Part shown: one piece after another, positions 24,197-33,055 of the stretch
Layout of the letters: each line of letters starts with the position of its first letter
How positions within the stretch are numbered: the first letter of the stretch is position 1
Origin: Microbacterium sp. Marseille-Q6648
Lineage (GTDB): Bacteria > Actinomycetota > Actinomycetes > Actinomycetales > Microbacteriaceae
DNA length: 64,000 bases
Reading direction: 5' to 3'
NCBI RefSeq assembly: GCF_943181415.1
Contig: NZ_CALPBZ010000001.1
Location: 248,001-312,000 of the forward strand
Program-made: the position numbers and the translations under genes
The notes under the pieces: generated by a model
Told to the model about the DNA's origin: nothing
Seen by the model: only the letters and a program-made list of their open reading frames with translations
The model's database searches: none

Positions 24197-24868
24197 ATGG
24201 GATTCCTGGACCGACTGTTCGGCACCGAGCCGGAGCGCACCCCGCCGCCGGTGCCGCAGAACGCCCCACGCCACCCGCAAGGGGGTGCGCAGCCCGTGTC
24301 GACGCAGCCCCCGCAGAGCGAGGATGAGGCGGCGATCGAACGCTATCGCTACCTCTTGCGGACCGCGCCGCCCGAGACGATCGAGCAGGTGCACGCCGAA
24401 GCGTTCGGCAAGCTGACCGAGCCCCAGCGGCAGCAGGTGCTGGCGGAGCTGTCGGCGGGACTTCCCGCAGCCGAGCAGCCGCGATCGAGTGATCCGCAGT
24501 CCATGGCGCGCGCGGCCACCCGCGCGGAGTACATGAACCCGGGTTTCATGGAGCGCACCCTCGGACCCCGCAGGGATGGCCCCCAGGGCGGACCCTCGTT
24601 CGGCGCCATGGTCGGATCGTCGCTTCTCGGGACGGTGGCCGGCTACGTCATCGGCTCGGCGCTGGTCGGGGCGTTCCTGGCTCCCGCCTTCGCCGACGGC
24701 GGGTCCGGTGCCGAGGATGCCGGATCAGCGGATGCCGGAGCCGACGACCCCTCCGCGGGCGGCGCCGACGCGTCCGGCGACGCCGGTGGCTGGGGCGACG
24801 GCGGGTGGGGCGATGCGGGCGCTGCGGACGCCGGTGGCTTCGGCGACGTGGGGGACTTCGGGTTCTGA
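24197..24868 (+). CDS. Gly/Asp-rich membrane protein, paralogue of the protein at 30.2 kb
   Basis: A 223-aa protein of unknown function. It begins MGFLDRLFG, then has a Pro/Gln-rich linker, a helical segment at residues 49-85 (RYRYLLRTAPPETIEQVHAE and on), one transmembrane helix near 140-165 (VGSSLLGTVAGYVIGSALVGAF) and a low-complexity Gly/Asp/Ala tail ending GGFGDVGDFGF. The helical segment shares 16 of 37 residues with the protein at 30216-30839, and the start and tail style are the same. GAGGAGG precedes the ATG and TAACGT lies at 24163. Similar proteins are sometimes misnamed cation-transporting ATPase; there is no ATPase motif. Confidence 0.8.
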   Translation: MGFLDRLFGTEPERTPPPVPQNAPRHPQGGAQPVSTQPPQSEDEAAIERYRYLLRTAPPETIEQVHAEAFGKLTEPQRQQVLAELSAGLPAAEQPRSSDPQSMARAATRAEYMNPGFMERTLGPRRDGPQGGPSFGAMVGSSLLGTVAGYVIGSALVGAFLAPAFADGGSGAEDAGSADAGADDPSAGGADASGDAGGWGDGGWGDAGAADAGGFGDVGDFGF

Positions 24869-24869
24869 C

Positions 24870-25472
24870 TCACGCCGGGGTCGTCGACGCCGCGCTCCTG
24901 CGCCGGCGGCCCAGGCGGATGAGCGCGACCGCTCCGACCACCAGCCCGACCAGCGCCACGACCACGAGGACGGGGAAGAAGATGGCGAGCGCCGTCAGGG
25001 CGAAGGCGGCGACATCCTCGACACTGCTCACGACCGGCGCGGCGACGCCCGCCGTCGCGACATTGGCCACCGGGCGGGCCGCGGCCTTCACCACATGCAC
25101 GACCAGGGCGATGAGCACGCCGACGACGATGGGCACCCAGCCGGCATCGGCGAACAGTGACGCGGGGTCGTCCACCCGTACCGTCTGGGCGCCTGCTCCG
25201 GCCCCGAACACGACGCCGCCCGCCGCAGGGCGGATCACCGTCTGGATGATGTCGTTGACGGAGTCCACCGCCGGCACCTTGTCGGCGATCATCTCGACGA
25301 CCAGCAGGATGCCGGTGATCCACAGCGCCAGGTCGCTCGACAGCCAGGACCACGCCGCGGGCAGCTGGACCGCCGGCAGCAGGCGGTCTGCCAATCCGAG
25401 GACGAACAGCGGCATCCACGCATTGAGGCCCGCCGCCGCCGCGAGGCCGGTACCGGTCAGGATCTCGAGCAC
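24870..25472 (-). CDS. DUF4126 family membrane protein
   Basis: A 200-aa membrane protein with about five hydrophobic helices. The start LEILTGTGLAAAAGLNAWMPLFVLGLADR is the DUF4126 signature, and VNDIIQTVIRPAAGGVVFGA follows. The C-terminus is a long hydrophobic helix and a basic tail. Function is unknown. The GTG start at 25472 lies 6 nt from a TAGAGT box, so the transcript is probably leaderless. The 3' end is one nt away from the converging Gly-rich protein gene, so the two stops nearly touch. Confidence 0.85.
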   Translation of the reverse strand: MLEILTGTGLAAAAGLNAWMPLFVLGLADRLLPAVQLPAAWSWLSSDLALWITGILLVVEMIADKVPAVDSVNDIIQTVIRPAAGGVVFGAGAGAQTVRVDDPASLFADAGWVPIVVGVLIALVVHVVKAAARPVANVATAGVAAPVVSSVEDVAAFALTALAIFFPVLVVVALVGLVVGAVALIRLGRRRRSAASTTPA

Positions 25473-25478
25473 ACCTTC

Positions 25479-25515
25479 ACTCTATGTGCGTCCGGACCCC
25501 GGCATCCATTAGCGT
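25479..25515. promoter_or_regulatory. Divergent leaderless promoters, DUF4126 and histidine kinase
   Basis: TAGAGT on the minus strand (25479-25484) serves the DUF4126 gene; TAGCGT on the plus strand (25510-25515) serves the kinase gene. Both -10 boxes are exactly 6 nt from their start codons and only 25 nt apart. Confidence 0.55.
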
Positions 25516-25521
25516 CACGGT

Positions 25522-27207
25522 ATGACCGCCGCCATGCCCGGTCCGCCGCACACGGGTGCCGTGCGGGCCCGCCTCCACGGTCTGTGGGGCGGGCGGGACT
25601 TCTCGGATCAGACCCAGGAGCGCGCGGCGACCCTCAACCAGCTGCTTCTGGCAGGTGTGGTGTTCGTGCTCGCCGCGTTCGTCGCGGTGGGGCCGTTCAG
25701 CGGGGACGGGGCGCTGTTCTTCCTCGGCGTGGTGGTCGTCTTCGTCCTCACCGGCGCGACACTCGTGGTGCCCTGGAATCGACTGCGTTTCGGGTGGGTG
25801 GCCGTCATCCCCGCCGTGGATATCATCGCCATCGGGCTTCTCCAGCTGTCGGCGCCGGGTTCGGCCCTGGGTCTTCTGTGGGTGTTCCCGATCACCTGGC
25901 TGGCGGGCAGCTTCGGGCTCCTCGGGCTGTTCGCCGTGGCGGTGTCGATCGCCGGCATCACCGCTCTGCTGCTTCCGGCCGACCGCGGCGATGAGACCTT
26001 CTCGACTTTCCTCCTGCCGCTCGTGCTGGTCGCGGGCGCGGCGACGAGCTACCTCAACACCCGTCGCACCGAGGCGCAGCGCGTCCTTCTCGCCAAGCAG
26101 TCGGTGCTGCTGCGGCGGGTGCTGGCGCGTACGCGCCGCCAGGAGCAGGAGGTCACCGAGGTCCTCGACGCGCTCGACTTCGGCGTCGTCCGGATCGGTC
26201 CGGCGGGCGAGGTCGCCATCACGAACGAGGCGCACGCGCAGTTGCAGCAGATCGCGAGGTGGGACGACGAGGACGCCGAGATCCCGATGTTCCGCGACGA
26301 CGGCGTCACCCCGCTGCCGCGCGATGAGACCCCGCTCGCGAGAGCCCTGCGCGGCGAAGCGTTCGACGGCGCCGTGGTGTGGTTCGGGCAGCCGGGAGAG
26401 CCCCGCCAGGCGCTGTCGATGACGGTGCGGCGGCTGACCGGGACGGGCGGCGCCGACCTCGGCGCGGTGCTGGTCTCGCGCGACGTCACCGCCGAGCTGT
26501 CCGCGCTCCGCGCGCGCGACGACCTCGTGGCCTCGGTCTCGCACGAGCTTCGGACACCCCTGACGTCGATCCTCGGCTACCTGGATCTGGCGATCGAGAA
26601 TCCCGACGTCCCCGAGGCGGTGCGCTCGGACCTGGACATCGCCGAGCGCAACGCCGAGCGGCTTCTCGGCATCGTCGCCGACATCCTCGCGGCATCCAGT
26701 TCGTCCTCGTCGACGATCGAGGCCTCCCTGTCGCCGCGTGAACTGGACGCCGCCGAGCTGGTGAGAGCCGCGGCGGAGGCTGCGCTTCCGCGTGCCCGGG
26801 CGCGCGCGGTGACGGTCGATCTGTCGGGGCTCGAAAGCGCGCCCGTCCGTGCCGACCCGCTGCGCCTGCGGCAGGTGGTCGACAACCTCGTCGCCAACGC
26901 GATCGCCTACAACCGCGCGGGCGGCTCGATCCACCTCGGCACGACGACGGATGGTCGTGCGACCTGGATCCTCGTCCGCGACACGGGGCCCGGTATCAGC
27001 GAGGCCGATCGCTCCCGACTGTTCCAGCGTTATTACCGGGCCGGCGCGCGAGCGGGCTCCGGCACCGGCCTCGGGCTGGCGATCACCCGCGACCTGGTGC
27101 GCGCGCACGGCGGCGAGATCGCCCTCCACAGCACCGTGGGTCTGGGCTCCACGTTCATCGTCAAGCTGCCTGCCGCACGCGAACGCAACGACGGGGGAGT
27201 GCAGTGA
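25522..27207 (+). CDS. Membrane sensor histidine kinase
   Basis: A 561-aa sensor kinase. Five to six hydrophobic helices fill residues 38-185; a linker and a PAS-like region (about 210-325, VLDALDFGVVRIGPAGEVAITNEA) follow. The dimerisation/phosphoacceptor motif is VSHELRTPLTSI with His341. The ATP-binding domain has DNLVANAIAYN (N box), RDTGPGIS (G1) and GTGLGLAI (G2). All catalytic motifs are intact. A leaderless start is likely at ATG 25522. It overlaps the downstream membrane protein by one base (TGATG), and a response regulator gene converges 1.2 kb on; the three are the likely signalling set. Confidence 0.9.
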   Translation: MTAAMPGPPHTGAVRARLHGLWGGRDFSDQTQERAATLNQLLLAGVVFVLAAFVAVGPFSGDGALFFLGVVVVFVLTGATLVVPWNRLRFGWVAVIPAVDIIAIGLLQLSAPGSALGLLWVFPITWLAGSFGLLGLFAVAVSIAGITALLLPADRGDETFSTFLLPLVLVAGAATSYLNTRRTEAQRVLLAKQSVLLRRVLARTRRQEQEVTEVLDALDFGVVRIGPAGEVAITNEAHAQLQQIARWDDEDAEIPMFRDDGVTPLPRDETPLARALRGEAFDGAVVWFGQPGEPRQALSMTVRRLTGTGGADLGAVLVSRDVTAELSALRARDDLVASVSHELRTPLTSILGYLDLAIENPDVPEAVRSDLDIAERNAERLLGIVADILAASSSSSSTIEASLSPRELDAAELVRAAAEAALPRARARAVTVDLSGLESAPVRADPLRLRQVVDNLVANAIAYNRAGGSIHLGTTTDGRATWILVRDTGPGISEADRSRLFQRYYRAGARAGSGTGLGLAITRDLVRAHGGEIALHSTVGLGSTFIVKLPAARERNDGGVQ

Positions 27208-28403
27208 TGTTCGACATGTACAGCGTGCTGGTGGTGACCGCACTCGTGGTGAACGTCTCGGGCATCGTCTTCATCGTCGAGACCCTGCTGCGCCGGGACG
27301 AGGGCGCCGGCCGGATCTGGACGCTCGCGTTCCTGGCCGGCATGCTCACCACGCTCGCGTACCTCATCTGGACGCAGAGCCCGCACGCGTGGTGGGCGGT
27401 CGCGGCCGGCAACGGCGCGTTCGTCGCCGCAACGGGGTGCATGTGGCTGGGCTGTCGGCGATTCAACGGGCGACGGATGCTGTGGGCGTGCCTCCTGGTG
27501 ACGGCGGGCGTCGGCGGTGCGGCCGTCTCGGCGGCGGTGGAGGGCGGATCGGGCGATCCCTGGGCGGGCGCGCTGTGGATGTTCGTGCCGCTACTGGGCT
27601 TCGCGGCGGTGGGCGCCGTCGAGTGCTACCGCGGCGCGCTGCGGGAATCGCGCACCGCGTGGGTGCTCGGCGCGGTACTAGCCGTCCAGGCCCTGTACTA
27701 CGTCTCGCGCACGACCGCGTTCGTCACCTCCGGCCCCGACAGTCCGCTCTTCCAGAACGCCTTCGGCACCGTGCAGACCAGCTTCCTGACCGTCGTCCTC
27801 ACGATCGTCGCGGTCGTGGTCGCGTCGGTCCTCCGCGCGGGGCGCGCCCCGATGCGCGGCTACCTCAGTGCGGCGCCGGCGGAGCCCTCAGGGGACGGGA
27901 TCCTCGCGGACGACGCCTTCCCGGCGGCCTTCACCGCCCTGGTGGGGCGCGCGCAGCCGAAGGCGGAGCTGGTGGGCGTCATCGCGGTGCGGATCGCCGA
28001 CCTCGACGAGATCTCGACCGCATTCGGCAGCGAGGTGGCGCGCGATGTCAGCGAGACGTGGCGGGCGGGCGTGCGCCGGTGGGCGCCGTCCGACGCCCTC
28101 GTCGGCGACGACGCGGCCGCGGGCATGCTCGTCGGGGCGATCATGGGCTCGGCGCGGCAGGCCGAGTCCCGCGGTGGAGACATCTACCGCGGACTCATCG
28201 ATGCGCTGGGCGAGGTGGCCGGGGGAGTCATCCCCGTCGTGGGCGTGGGCATCGCGCTGAGCAGCACGGTCGGATACGACGTGGCCGAGCTCATCGACGT
28301 GGCCCGCGCGACCGCCGCCCGAGCGGCAGCGAGCGTCGACGCGGCGGTGCTGCTCGGCGAGCCCGACGGCGAAGAGGATGCTCAGGCGGCGGTGAGTCGG
28401 TAG
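27207..28403 (+). CDS. Membrane protein with a degenerate GGDEF-like domain
   Basis: A 398-aa protein translationally coupled to the kinase (TGATG). Residues 1-215 contain seven or so hydrophobic helices without a recognisable sensor family. Residues 245-390 have the shape of a diguanylate cyclase domain: VGVIAVRIADLDEISTAFGSEVARDVSETWRAGV parallels the DLDxFKxxNDxxGH region. Where the GGDEF signature should be, the sequence reads VGDDAAAGM, so the catalytic loop is lost and cyclic-di-GMP synthesis is unlikely. A regulatory or scaffolding role with the kinase is an inference. The end overlaps the converging regulator gene by 22 nt. Confidence 0.7.
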   Translation: MFDMYSVLVVTALVVNVSGIVFIVETLLRRDEGAGRIWTLAFLAGMLTTLAYLIWTQSPHAWWAVAAGNGAFVAATGCMWLGCRRFNGRRMLWACLLVTAGVGGAAVSAAVEGGSGDPWAGALWMFVPLLGFAAVGAVECYRGALRESRTAWVLGAVLAVQALYYVSRTTAFVTSGPDSPLFQNAFGTVQTSFLTVVLTIVAVVVASVLRAGRAPMRGYLSAAPAEPSGDGILADDAFPAAFTALVGRAQPKAELVGVIAVRIADLDEISTAFGSEVARDVSETWRAGVRRWAPSDALVGDDAAAGMLVGAIMGSARQAESRGGDIYRGLIDALGEVAGGVIPVVGVGIALSSTVGYDVAELIDVARATAARAAASVDAAVLLGEPDGEEDAQAAVSR

Positions 28404-29236
28404 CCGACCCCGCGGACCGTTTCGATCCACCGTGGCGTGGCAGGCGACTCGCCGAGCTTGCGGCGCAGGTTCGCCATGTGCACCTCGATCGCGCGTGCGT
28501 CGCTGTCGCTGACGAACTCGGTGCCGGTGAACGCCTCGCCCCGCAGCATGAGCGCCAGTTCAGACTTGGCGCGCACCCGCCGGCCCGAGCCGAGCAGGTC
28601 GGCCAGGATGTCGAACTCGCTGCGCGTCAGATCCAGATCGCGGCCCTCGACCGTCGCGATGCGCATCTGCGGGTTGACCCGCAGCCCGCGATGCTCGACC
28701 CACCCGTTCTCCTCGGGCACGACGCGTCCGGCGTCGGCGTCGGCGTCGGTCGCCGCGAGGACGTGGTGCCGGGGGCGCCGGAGCATCGCGTCGATGCGAG
28801 CCCGCAGCTCCCGCGGCCGGAAGGGCTTGGCGACGTAGTCGTCGGCTCCCGCCTCGAGCCCCTGCAGGGCGTCGATCTCTTCGGTGCGGGCGCTGAGCAT
28901 GACGATGTACGTTCCGCTGATGAGGCGGATGCGCTTTGCGGTCTCGAACCCGTCCATCCCCGGCATGTTCACGTCGAGCGTGGTCACGAGCGGCTGGTGG
29001 GTGCGCACGAGGTCGATGCCGTCCGCGCCGTTGGCGGCACCGTGGACGGTGAAACCTGCCTGCGAGAGCACGGTGGACAGCAGGCCGCGGATGTCGGCCT
29101 CGTCCTCGATGACGACCGCGACGCGGGACTCCTCCACCGATGCACCCCCCGATGCCGGCGCTTCTTCGGCCGGCGAGTGGACGTCGGTCAGGATATCCCA
29201 GAACGCCGCTTCGAAGGGACGAGCTCGGTGGCTCAT
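28382..29236 (-). CDS. OmpR/PhoB-type response regulator
   Basis: A 284-aa two-domain regulator. After an N-terminal extension of about 36 residues, the receiver domain shows VVIEDEAD, the phosphoacceptor Asp88 in TLDVNMPGMDG, Ser115 in VMLSART and Lys137 in VAKPFRP. The C-terminal winged helix starts near residue 180 (LDLTRSEFDILADLL) and ends with IEVHMANLRRKLGE and VRGVGYRL, the DNA-binding signature. An alternative GTG at 29137 would delete most of the N-terminal extension. Its gene faces the kinase pair and overlaps the last 22 nt of the GGDEF-like gene. A perfect 12-bp palindrome lies just upstream of its start. Confidence 0.88.
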   Translation of the reverse strand: MSHRARPFEAAFWDILTDVHSPAEEAPASGGASVEESRVAVVIEDEADIRGLLSTVLSQAGFTVHGAANGADGIDLVRTHQPLVTTLDVNMPGMDGFETAKRIRLISGTYIVMLSARTEEIDALQGLEAGADDYVAKPFRPRELRARIDAMLRRPRHHVLAATDADADAGRVVPEENGWVEHRGLRVNPQMRIATVEGRDLDLTRSEFDILADLLGSGRRVRAKSELALMLRGEAFTGTEFVSDSDARAIEVHMANLRRKLGESPATPRWIETVRGVGYRLTAA

Positions 29237-29252
29237 CGGAAGATGCGTGTGC

Positions 29253-29282
29253 CGGTGGCGATCGCCCCCACGATCGCCACCG
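29253..29282 (-). promoter_or_regulatory. Perfect inverted repeat upstream of the response regulator
   Basis: CGGTGGCGATCG and CGATCGCCACCG are perfect 12-nt complements with a 6-nt spacer CCCCCA. The element ends 16 nt upstream of the regulator's ATG on the minus strand. It could be an operator for the regulator itself or a leader hairpin that covers the ribosome-binding region. A second imperfect hairpin lies at 29344-29376 in the same 294-bp gap; the rest of the gap shows nothing else recognisable. Confidence 0.6.
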
Positions 29283-29530
29283 CACCGCAGCGCGAGAAAA
29301 GGAACTGCCGTGGACGTTCGGGTCGTCCACCACGGATGCCGTCATCGACCGACGACACGGTGTCGTGGTGGTCGATCACTTCGTCCTCCCCAGGAACGCC
29401 GTCTCAACGGGTCCGGTTCTCTCGGCGTGTGCCGACGCTACCGCCGCTTGCTCAGCGTCGGCTCAAGCCCACCTCAGCACCTCCCAAAGCTTGGGCGCGC
29501 TTCGCGGTGGGCCCGTGCCATCATCGACGG

Positions 29531-30154
29531 ATGCCGCTCGTCGCACTTACCGGGGGAATCGCCTCGGGCAAATCGACCATCGCCCGCCGTCTCGCCCACC
29601 ACGGTGCCGTGGTGGTCGACGCCGACGAGATCGTCCGCGAGGTGCAGCATCCGGGATCGCCCGTGCTCGATGAGATCGCGACCGCGTTCGGCGCGGACGT
29701 CATCCGGTCCGACGGGTCGCTCGATCGCGCCGCGCTGGGCGCGCGCGTCTTCGGCGACGACGCCGCAGTGGAGCGTCTCAACGCGATAGTGCATCCGGCG
29801 GTGCGCGCCGAGTCGGGTCGGCGCTTCGCCGAGACGCTGGCGTCGGCCCCCGATGCGGTCGTCGTCTACGACGTGCCCCTCCTCGTCGAGGCGCGGGTGG
29901 ACGATCCGTGGGACCTGGTGGTGGTCGCCCACGCCCCGGCCGACGTGCGCCGCGAGCGCCTGGTGTCGCTGCGGGGCATGAGCGAGCGGGAGGCGGCGGC
30001 GCGGATCGACGCACAGGTGTCGGACGAAGCCCGGTTGCAGGTGGCGGACGTCGTCATCAACACGACCGGGTCGCTCGCCGACACCGAACGCCAGGTGGAC
30101 CGGATGTGGGATTCGCTGCCTGAGCACATCGCGCATCGGCGCGCGGCAGACTGA
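29531..30154 (+). CDS. coaE: Dephospho-CoA kinase
   Basis: Catalyses the last step of coenzyme A synthesis, phosphorylation of the 3'-OH of dephospho-CoA. The 207-aa protein starts with the P-loop LTGGIASGKST (residues 6-16), then has VVVDADEIVREVQ and YDVPLLVE, the substrate-lid motifs, and an Arg-rich RRERLVSLRGMSEREAAAR near the C-terminus. ATG 29531 places the P-loop at the expected distance; a weak CATCAT box lies 6 nt upstream. The frame continues far upstream only as background. No other CoA genes are nearby. Confidence 0.94.
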   Translation: MPLVALTGGIASGKSTIARRLAHHGAVVVDADEIVREVQHPGSPVLDEIATAFGADVIRSDGSLDRAALGARVFGDDAAVERLNAIVHPAVRAESGRRFAETLASAPDAVVVYDVPLLVEARVDDPWDLVVVAHAPADVRRERLVSLRGMSEREAAARIDAQVSDEARLQVADVVINTTGSLADTERQVDRMWDSLPEHIAHRRAAD

Positions 30155-30215
30155 CGGCGCCGGCCCCGCGCCCGCATGCCGGGCGTACCCTGGAGGTGCC
30201 ACGAGGAGGTGCCGC

Positions 30216-30839
30216 ATGGGGATGCTGGACAGGTTCCGCCGGCGGCGGCGTCCGTACGCCGCGCTCACCGACGAGGAGCGGATGGCCCGCTACGTCTATC
30301 TGCTCAACACTCTTCCCGCGTCGGTCATCGAGAGTGCTCACGCGTCGGCGTTCAAGGATCTCCCGCCGGAGCGCCGCCGCGAGCTGTTCGAGCAGCTGCG
30401 GCCGTTCATGGCCGAATCCGAGCGGGATGCCGCATCCGACGATCCGATCGTGCTGGCGCGGCTGATGAGGCGGGCCGAAGAGCATCGGGCGCGCCGCGCC
30501 CAGGGCACCGATCAGGACGGCGCCGATCAGGGCAACGGAGTGCTGACCGCGCTGTCCGCCGACCCGAGGGACGCTGTCGACTCCCGCGCGATCCTCCTGA
30601 CCACGGGGGCGATGGCCCTGATCGCCCACCAGTTCGTCATGACCAGCGCGGTGGCGCTGTACTTCACGGCCGGAGCCGGCTCGCTGCATCTGTCGGACGA
30701 GCCCGGCTGGGTCGGCGAGACGTTCGACGCGGGGGCGGCCGGGTTCGACGGTTCCGTCGGCGGCGGATTCGACGGCGGCTTCAGCGGTGGGTTCGACGGC
30801 GGCATGGGCGGGTTCGACGGGGGCGGCGGGTTCGCCTGA
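30216..30839 (+). CDS. Gly-rich membrane protein, paralogue of the protein at 24.2 kb
   Basis: A 207-aa protein of unknown function. It starts MGMLDRFRRRRR, a highly basic n-region, then a helical segment (residues 25-61, RYVYLLNTLPASVIESAHAS and on) that matches the protein at 24197-24868 in 16 of 37 positions. A hydrophobic stretch follows (ILLTTGAMALIAHQFVMTSAVALYF, about 128-152), and the tail is nearly pure Gly/Phe/Asp (FDGG repeats). GAGGAGG precedes the ATG; a TACCCT box is at 30186-30191. The same architecture twice in one window suggests a small lineage-specific family. Confidence 0.8.
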   Translation: MGMLDRFRRRRRPYAALTDEERMARYVYLLNTLPASVIESAHASAFKDLPPERRRELFEQLRPFMAESERDAASDDPIVLARLMRRAEEHRARRAQGTDQDGADQGNGVLTALSADPRDAVDSRAILLTTGAMALIAHQFVMTSAVALYFTAGAGSLHLSDEPGWVGETFDAGAAGFDGSVGGGFDGGFSGGFDGGMGGFDGGGGFA

Positions 30840-30895
30840 GCGGCAGGTCGGCGCCCGTCGGTGCCCGCGCGGGCGCCGGTGTCGGCGCCCGCGCC

Positions 30896-30901
30896 TACGC
30901 T
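30896..30901 (+). promoter_or_regulatory. -10 element of uvrB
   Basis: TACGCT exactly 6 nt upstream of GTG 30908. I see no LexA-type box in the short region before it. Confidence 0.55.
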
Positions 30902-30907
30902 TGAAGG

Positions 30908-32989
30908 GTGCAGACCACCCGATCCGTCCGGCCCTTCGAGGTCGTCAGCGAGTACCAGCCCTCCGGCGACCAGCCACAGGCGATCGCCGAGCTGTCCGCG
31001 CGCATCAACGCCGGTGAGACCGACGTGGTCCTCCTCGGCGCGACCGGCACCGGAAAGTCCGCGACGACGGCGTGGCTGGTCGAGGCCGTCCAGCGCCCCA
31101 CCCTCGTGCTCGCGCACAACAAGACCCTCGCCGCGCAGCTGGCCAACGAATTCCGCGAGCTGATGCCGCACAACGCCGTCGAGTACTTCGTGTCGTACTA
31201 CGACTACTACCAGCCCGAGGCGTATGTCCCGCAGACGGACACCTTCATCGAGAAGGACTCCTCGATCAACGCCGAGGTCGAGCGTCTCCGCCACTCCACG
31301 ACGAACTCGCTGCTCTCGCGACGCGACGTCATCGTGGTGAGCACGGTGTCGTGCATCTACGGTCTCGGGTCCCCCGAGGAGTACCTGCGCGCCATGGTGG
31401 CGCTCCAGGTGGGGGAGCGGTACGACCGTGACGCGCTCATCCGCAAGTTCATCGCGATGCAGTACAACCGCAACGACGTCGACTTCTCGCGGGGCAACTT
31501 CCGCGTCCGGGGCGACACCATCGAGATCATCCCGGTCTACGAGGAGTACGCCATCCGCATCGAGCTGTTCGGCGACGAGATCGAGGCCCTGTACATGCTG
31601 CATCCCCTCACCGGTGACGTCGTGCAGAAACTCGATTCGGTCCCGATCTTCCCCGCGACGCACTACGCCGCGGGCACCGAGACGGTGCAGCGGGCCATCG
31701 GCACGATCGAGCACGAGCTCGAGGAGCGATTGAAGGAGCTCGAGTCGCAGAACAAGCTGCTCGAAGCGCAGCGACTGCGGATGCGCACCACCTTCGACCT
31801 CGAGATGCTGCAGCAGCTGGGCTTCTGCTCGGGCATCGAGAACTACTCCCGGCACCTCGACGGGCGGATGCCGGGCGAGCCGCCGCACACCCTGCTGGAC
31901 TTCTTCCCCGACGACTTCCTCATGGTGATCGACGAGTCCCATGTCACGGTGCCGCAGATCGGCGCCATGTACGAGGGCGACGCGTCGCGCAAGCGGACAC
32001 TGGTGGAGCACGGCTTCCGGCTGCCCAGCGCGATGGACAACCGACCGCTGCGCTGGGACGAGTTCAAGAATCGCGTGGGGCAGACCGTGTATCTGTCGGC
32101 GACCCCCGGCCGGTACGAGATGGGCATCGCCGACGGCGTCGTCGAGCAGATCATCCGTCCGACCGGGCTGGTCGACCCCGAGATCATCGTCAAGCCGTCC
32201 AAGGGACAGATCGACGATCTGCTCGAAGAGATCCGCATCCGCGCCGATCGGGACGAGCGCGTGCTCGTGACGACGCTGACGAAGAAGATGGCAGAGGAGC
32301 TCACCGACTTCCTCGGCGAGCACGGCGTCCGGGTGCGGTACCTGCACTCCGACGTCGACACCCTCCGGCGCGTGGAGCTGCTCACCGAGCTGCGCGCGGG
32401 CGTCTACGACGTCCTGGTGGGCATCAACCTGCTGCGCGAGGGGCTCGACCTGCCCGAGGTCTCCCTGGTGTCGATCCTCGACGCCGACAAGGAGGGATTC
32501 CTCCGTTCGGGCACGTCCCTCATCCAGACCATCGGGCGCGCGGCGCGGAACGTGTCCGGCCAGGTGCACATGTACGCCGACAAGATGACCGACTCGATGC
32601 GCAATGCGATCGACGAGACCGATCGCCGGCGCGAGAAGCAGGTCGCCTACAACCTCGCCAACGGCATCGACCCGCAGCCGCTGCGCAAGCGGATCGCCGA
32701 CATCACCGAGGTGCTCGCCCGTGAGGCATCCGACACGGCGGCGATGCTGTCGAAGAAGGATGCCGCCCGTGCGAAGTCGGGCAAGGGCAAGTCGCCGACC
32801 CCGCAGCTGCGCCGCGAGGGCATCGCAGCCGAGGGCGCCGAGCAGCTCGAGTCCACCATCGCCGACCTCAGCAATCAGATGCTGTCGGCCGCGGCGGAAT
32901 TGAAGTTCGAGCTCGCGGCACGGCTGCGCGACGAGGTCCAGGATCTCAAGAAGGAGCTCCGAGCGATGGAGCGCGCCGGCCACGCGTAG
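30908..32989 (+). CDS. uvrB: Excinuclease ABC subunit B
   Basis: The damage-verifying helicase-like subunit of nucleotide excision repair, 693 aa. Visible motifs are the Walker [13 protein letters not shown], the Tyr-rich beta-hairpin ([21 protein letters not shown]) that inserts into damaged DNA, the Walker B VIDESH, motif [14 protein letters not shown] and QTIGRAARN, and a C-terminal UVR motif ([22 protein letters not shown]) that contacts UvrC. The GTG start follows a TACGCT box by 6 nt, so the mRNA is probably leaderless. uvrA and uvrC follow on the same strand, giving all three excinuclease genes within 7 kb. Confidence 0.97.
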   Translation: MQTTRSVRPFEVVSEYQPSGDQPQAIAELSARINAGETDVVLLGATGTGKSATTAWLVEAVQRPTLVLAHNKTLAAQLANEFRELMPHNAVEYFVSYYDYYQPEAYVPQTDTFIEKDSSINAEVERLRHSTTNSLLSRRDVIVVSTVSCIYGLGSPEEYLRAMVALQVGERYDRDALIRKFIAMQYNRNDVDFSRGNFRVRGDTIEIIPVYEEYAIRIELFGDEIEALYMLHPLTGDVVQKLDSVPIFPATHYAAGTETVQRAIGTIEHELEERLKELESQNKLLEAQRLRMRTTFDLEMLQQLGFCSGIENYSRHLDGRMPGEPPHTLLDFFPDDFLMVIDESHVTVPQIGAMYEGDASRKRTLVEHGFRLPSAMDNRPLRWDEFKNRVGQTVYLSATPGRYEMGIADGVVEQIIRPTGLVDPEIIVKPSKGQIDDLLEEIRIRADRDERVLVTTLTKKMAEELTDFLGEHGVRVRYLHSDVDTLRRVELLTELRAGVYDVLVGINLLREGLDLPEVSLVSILDADKEGFLRSGTSLIQTIGRAARNVSGQVHMYADKMTDSMRNAIDETDRRREKQVAYNLANGIDPQPLRKRIADITEVLAREASDTAAMLSKKDAARAKSGKGKSPTPQLRREGIAAEGAEQLESTIADLSNQMLSAAAELKFELAARLRDEVQDLKKELRAMERAGHA

Positions 32990-33043
32990 GCGCCCGCCGT
33001 TTCGCCGCAAACGAACCCCGGAGCCCGTGTCGGAGGCCCCGCC

Positions 33044-33049
33044 TACACT
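33044..33049 (+). promoter_or_regulatory. -10 element of uvrA
   Basis: TACACT with a 6-nt spacer to GTG 33056, the same leaderless arrangement as uvrB. Confidence 0.55.
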
Positions 33050-33055
33050 TGACGG

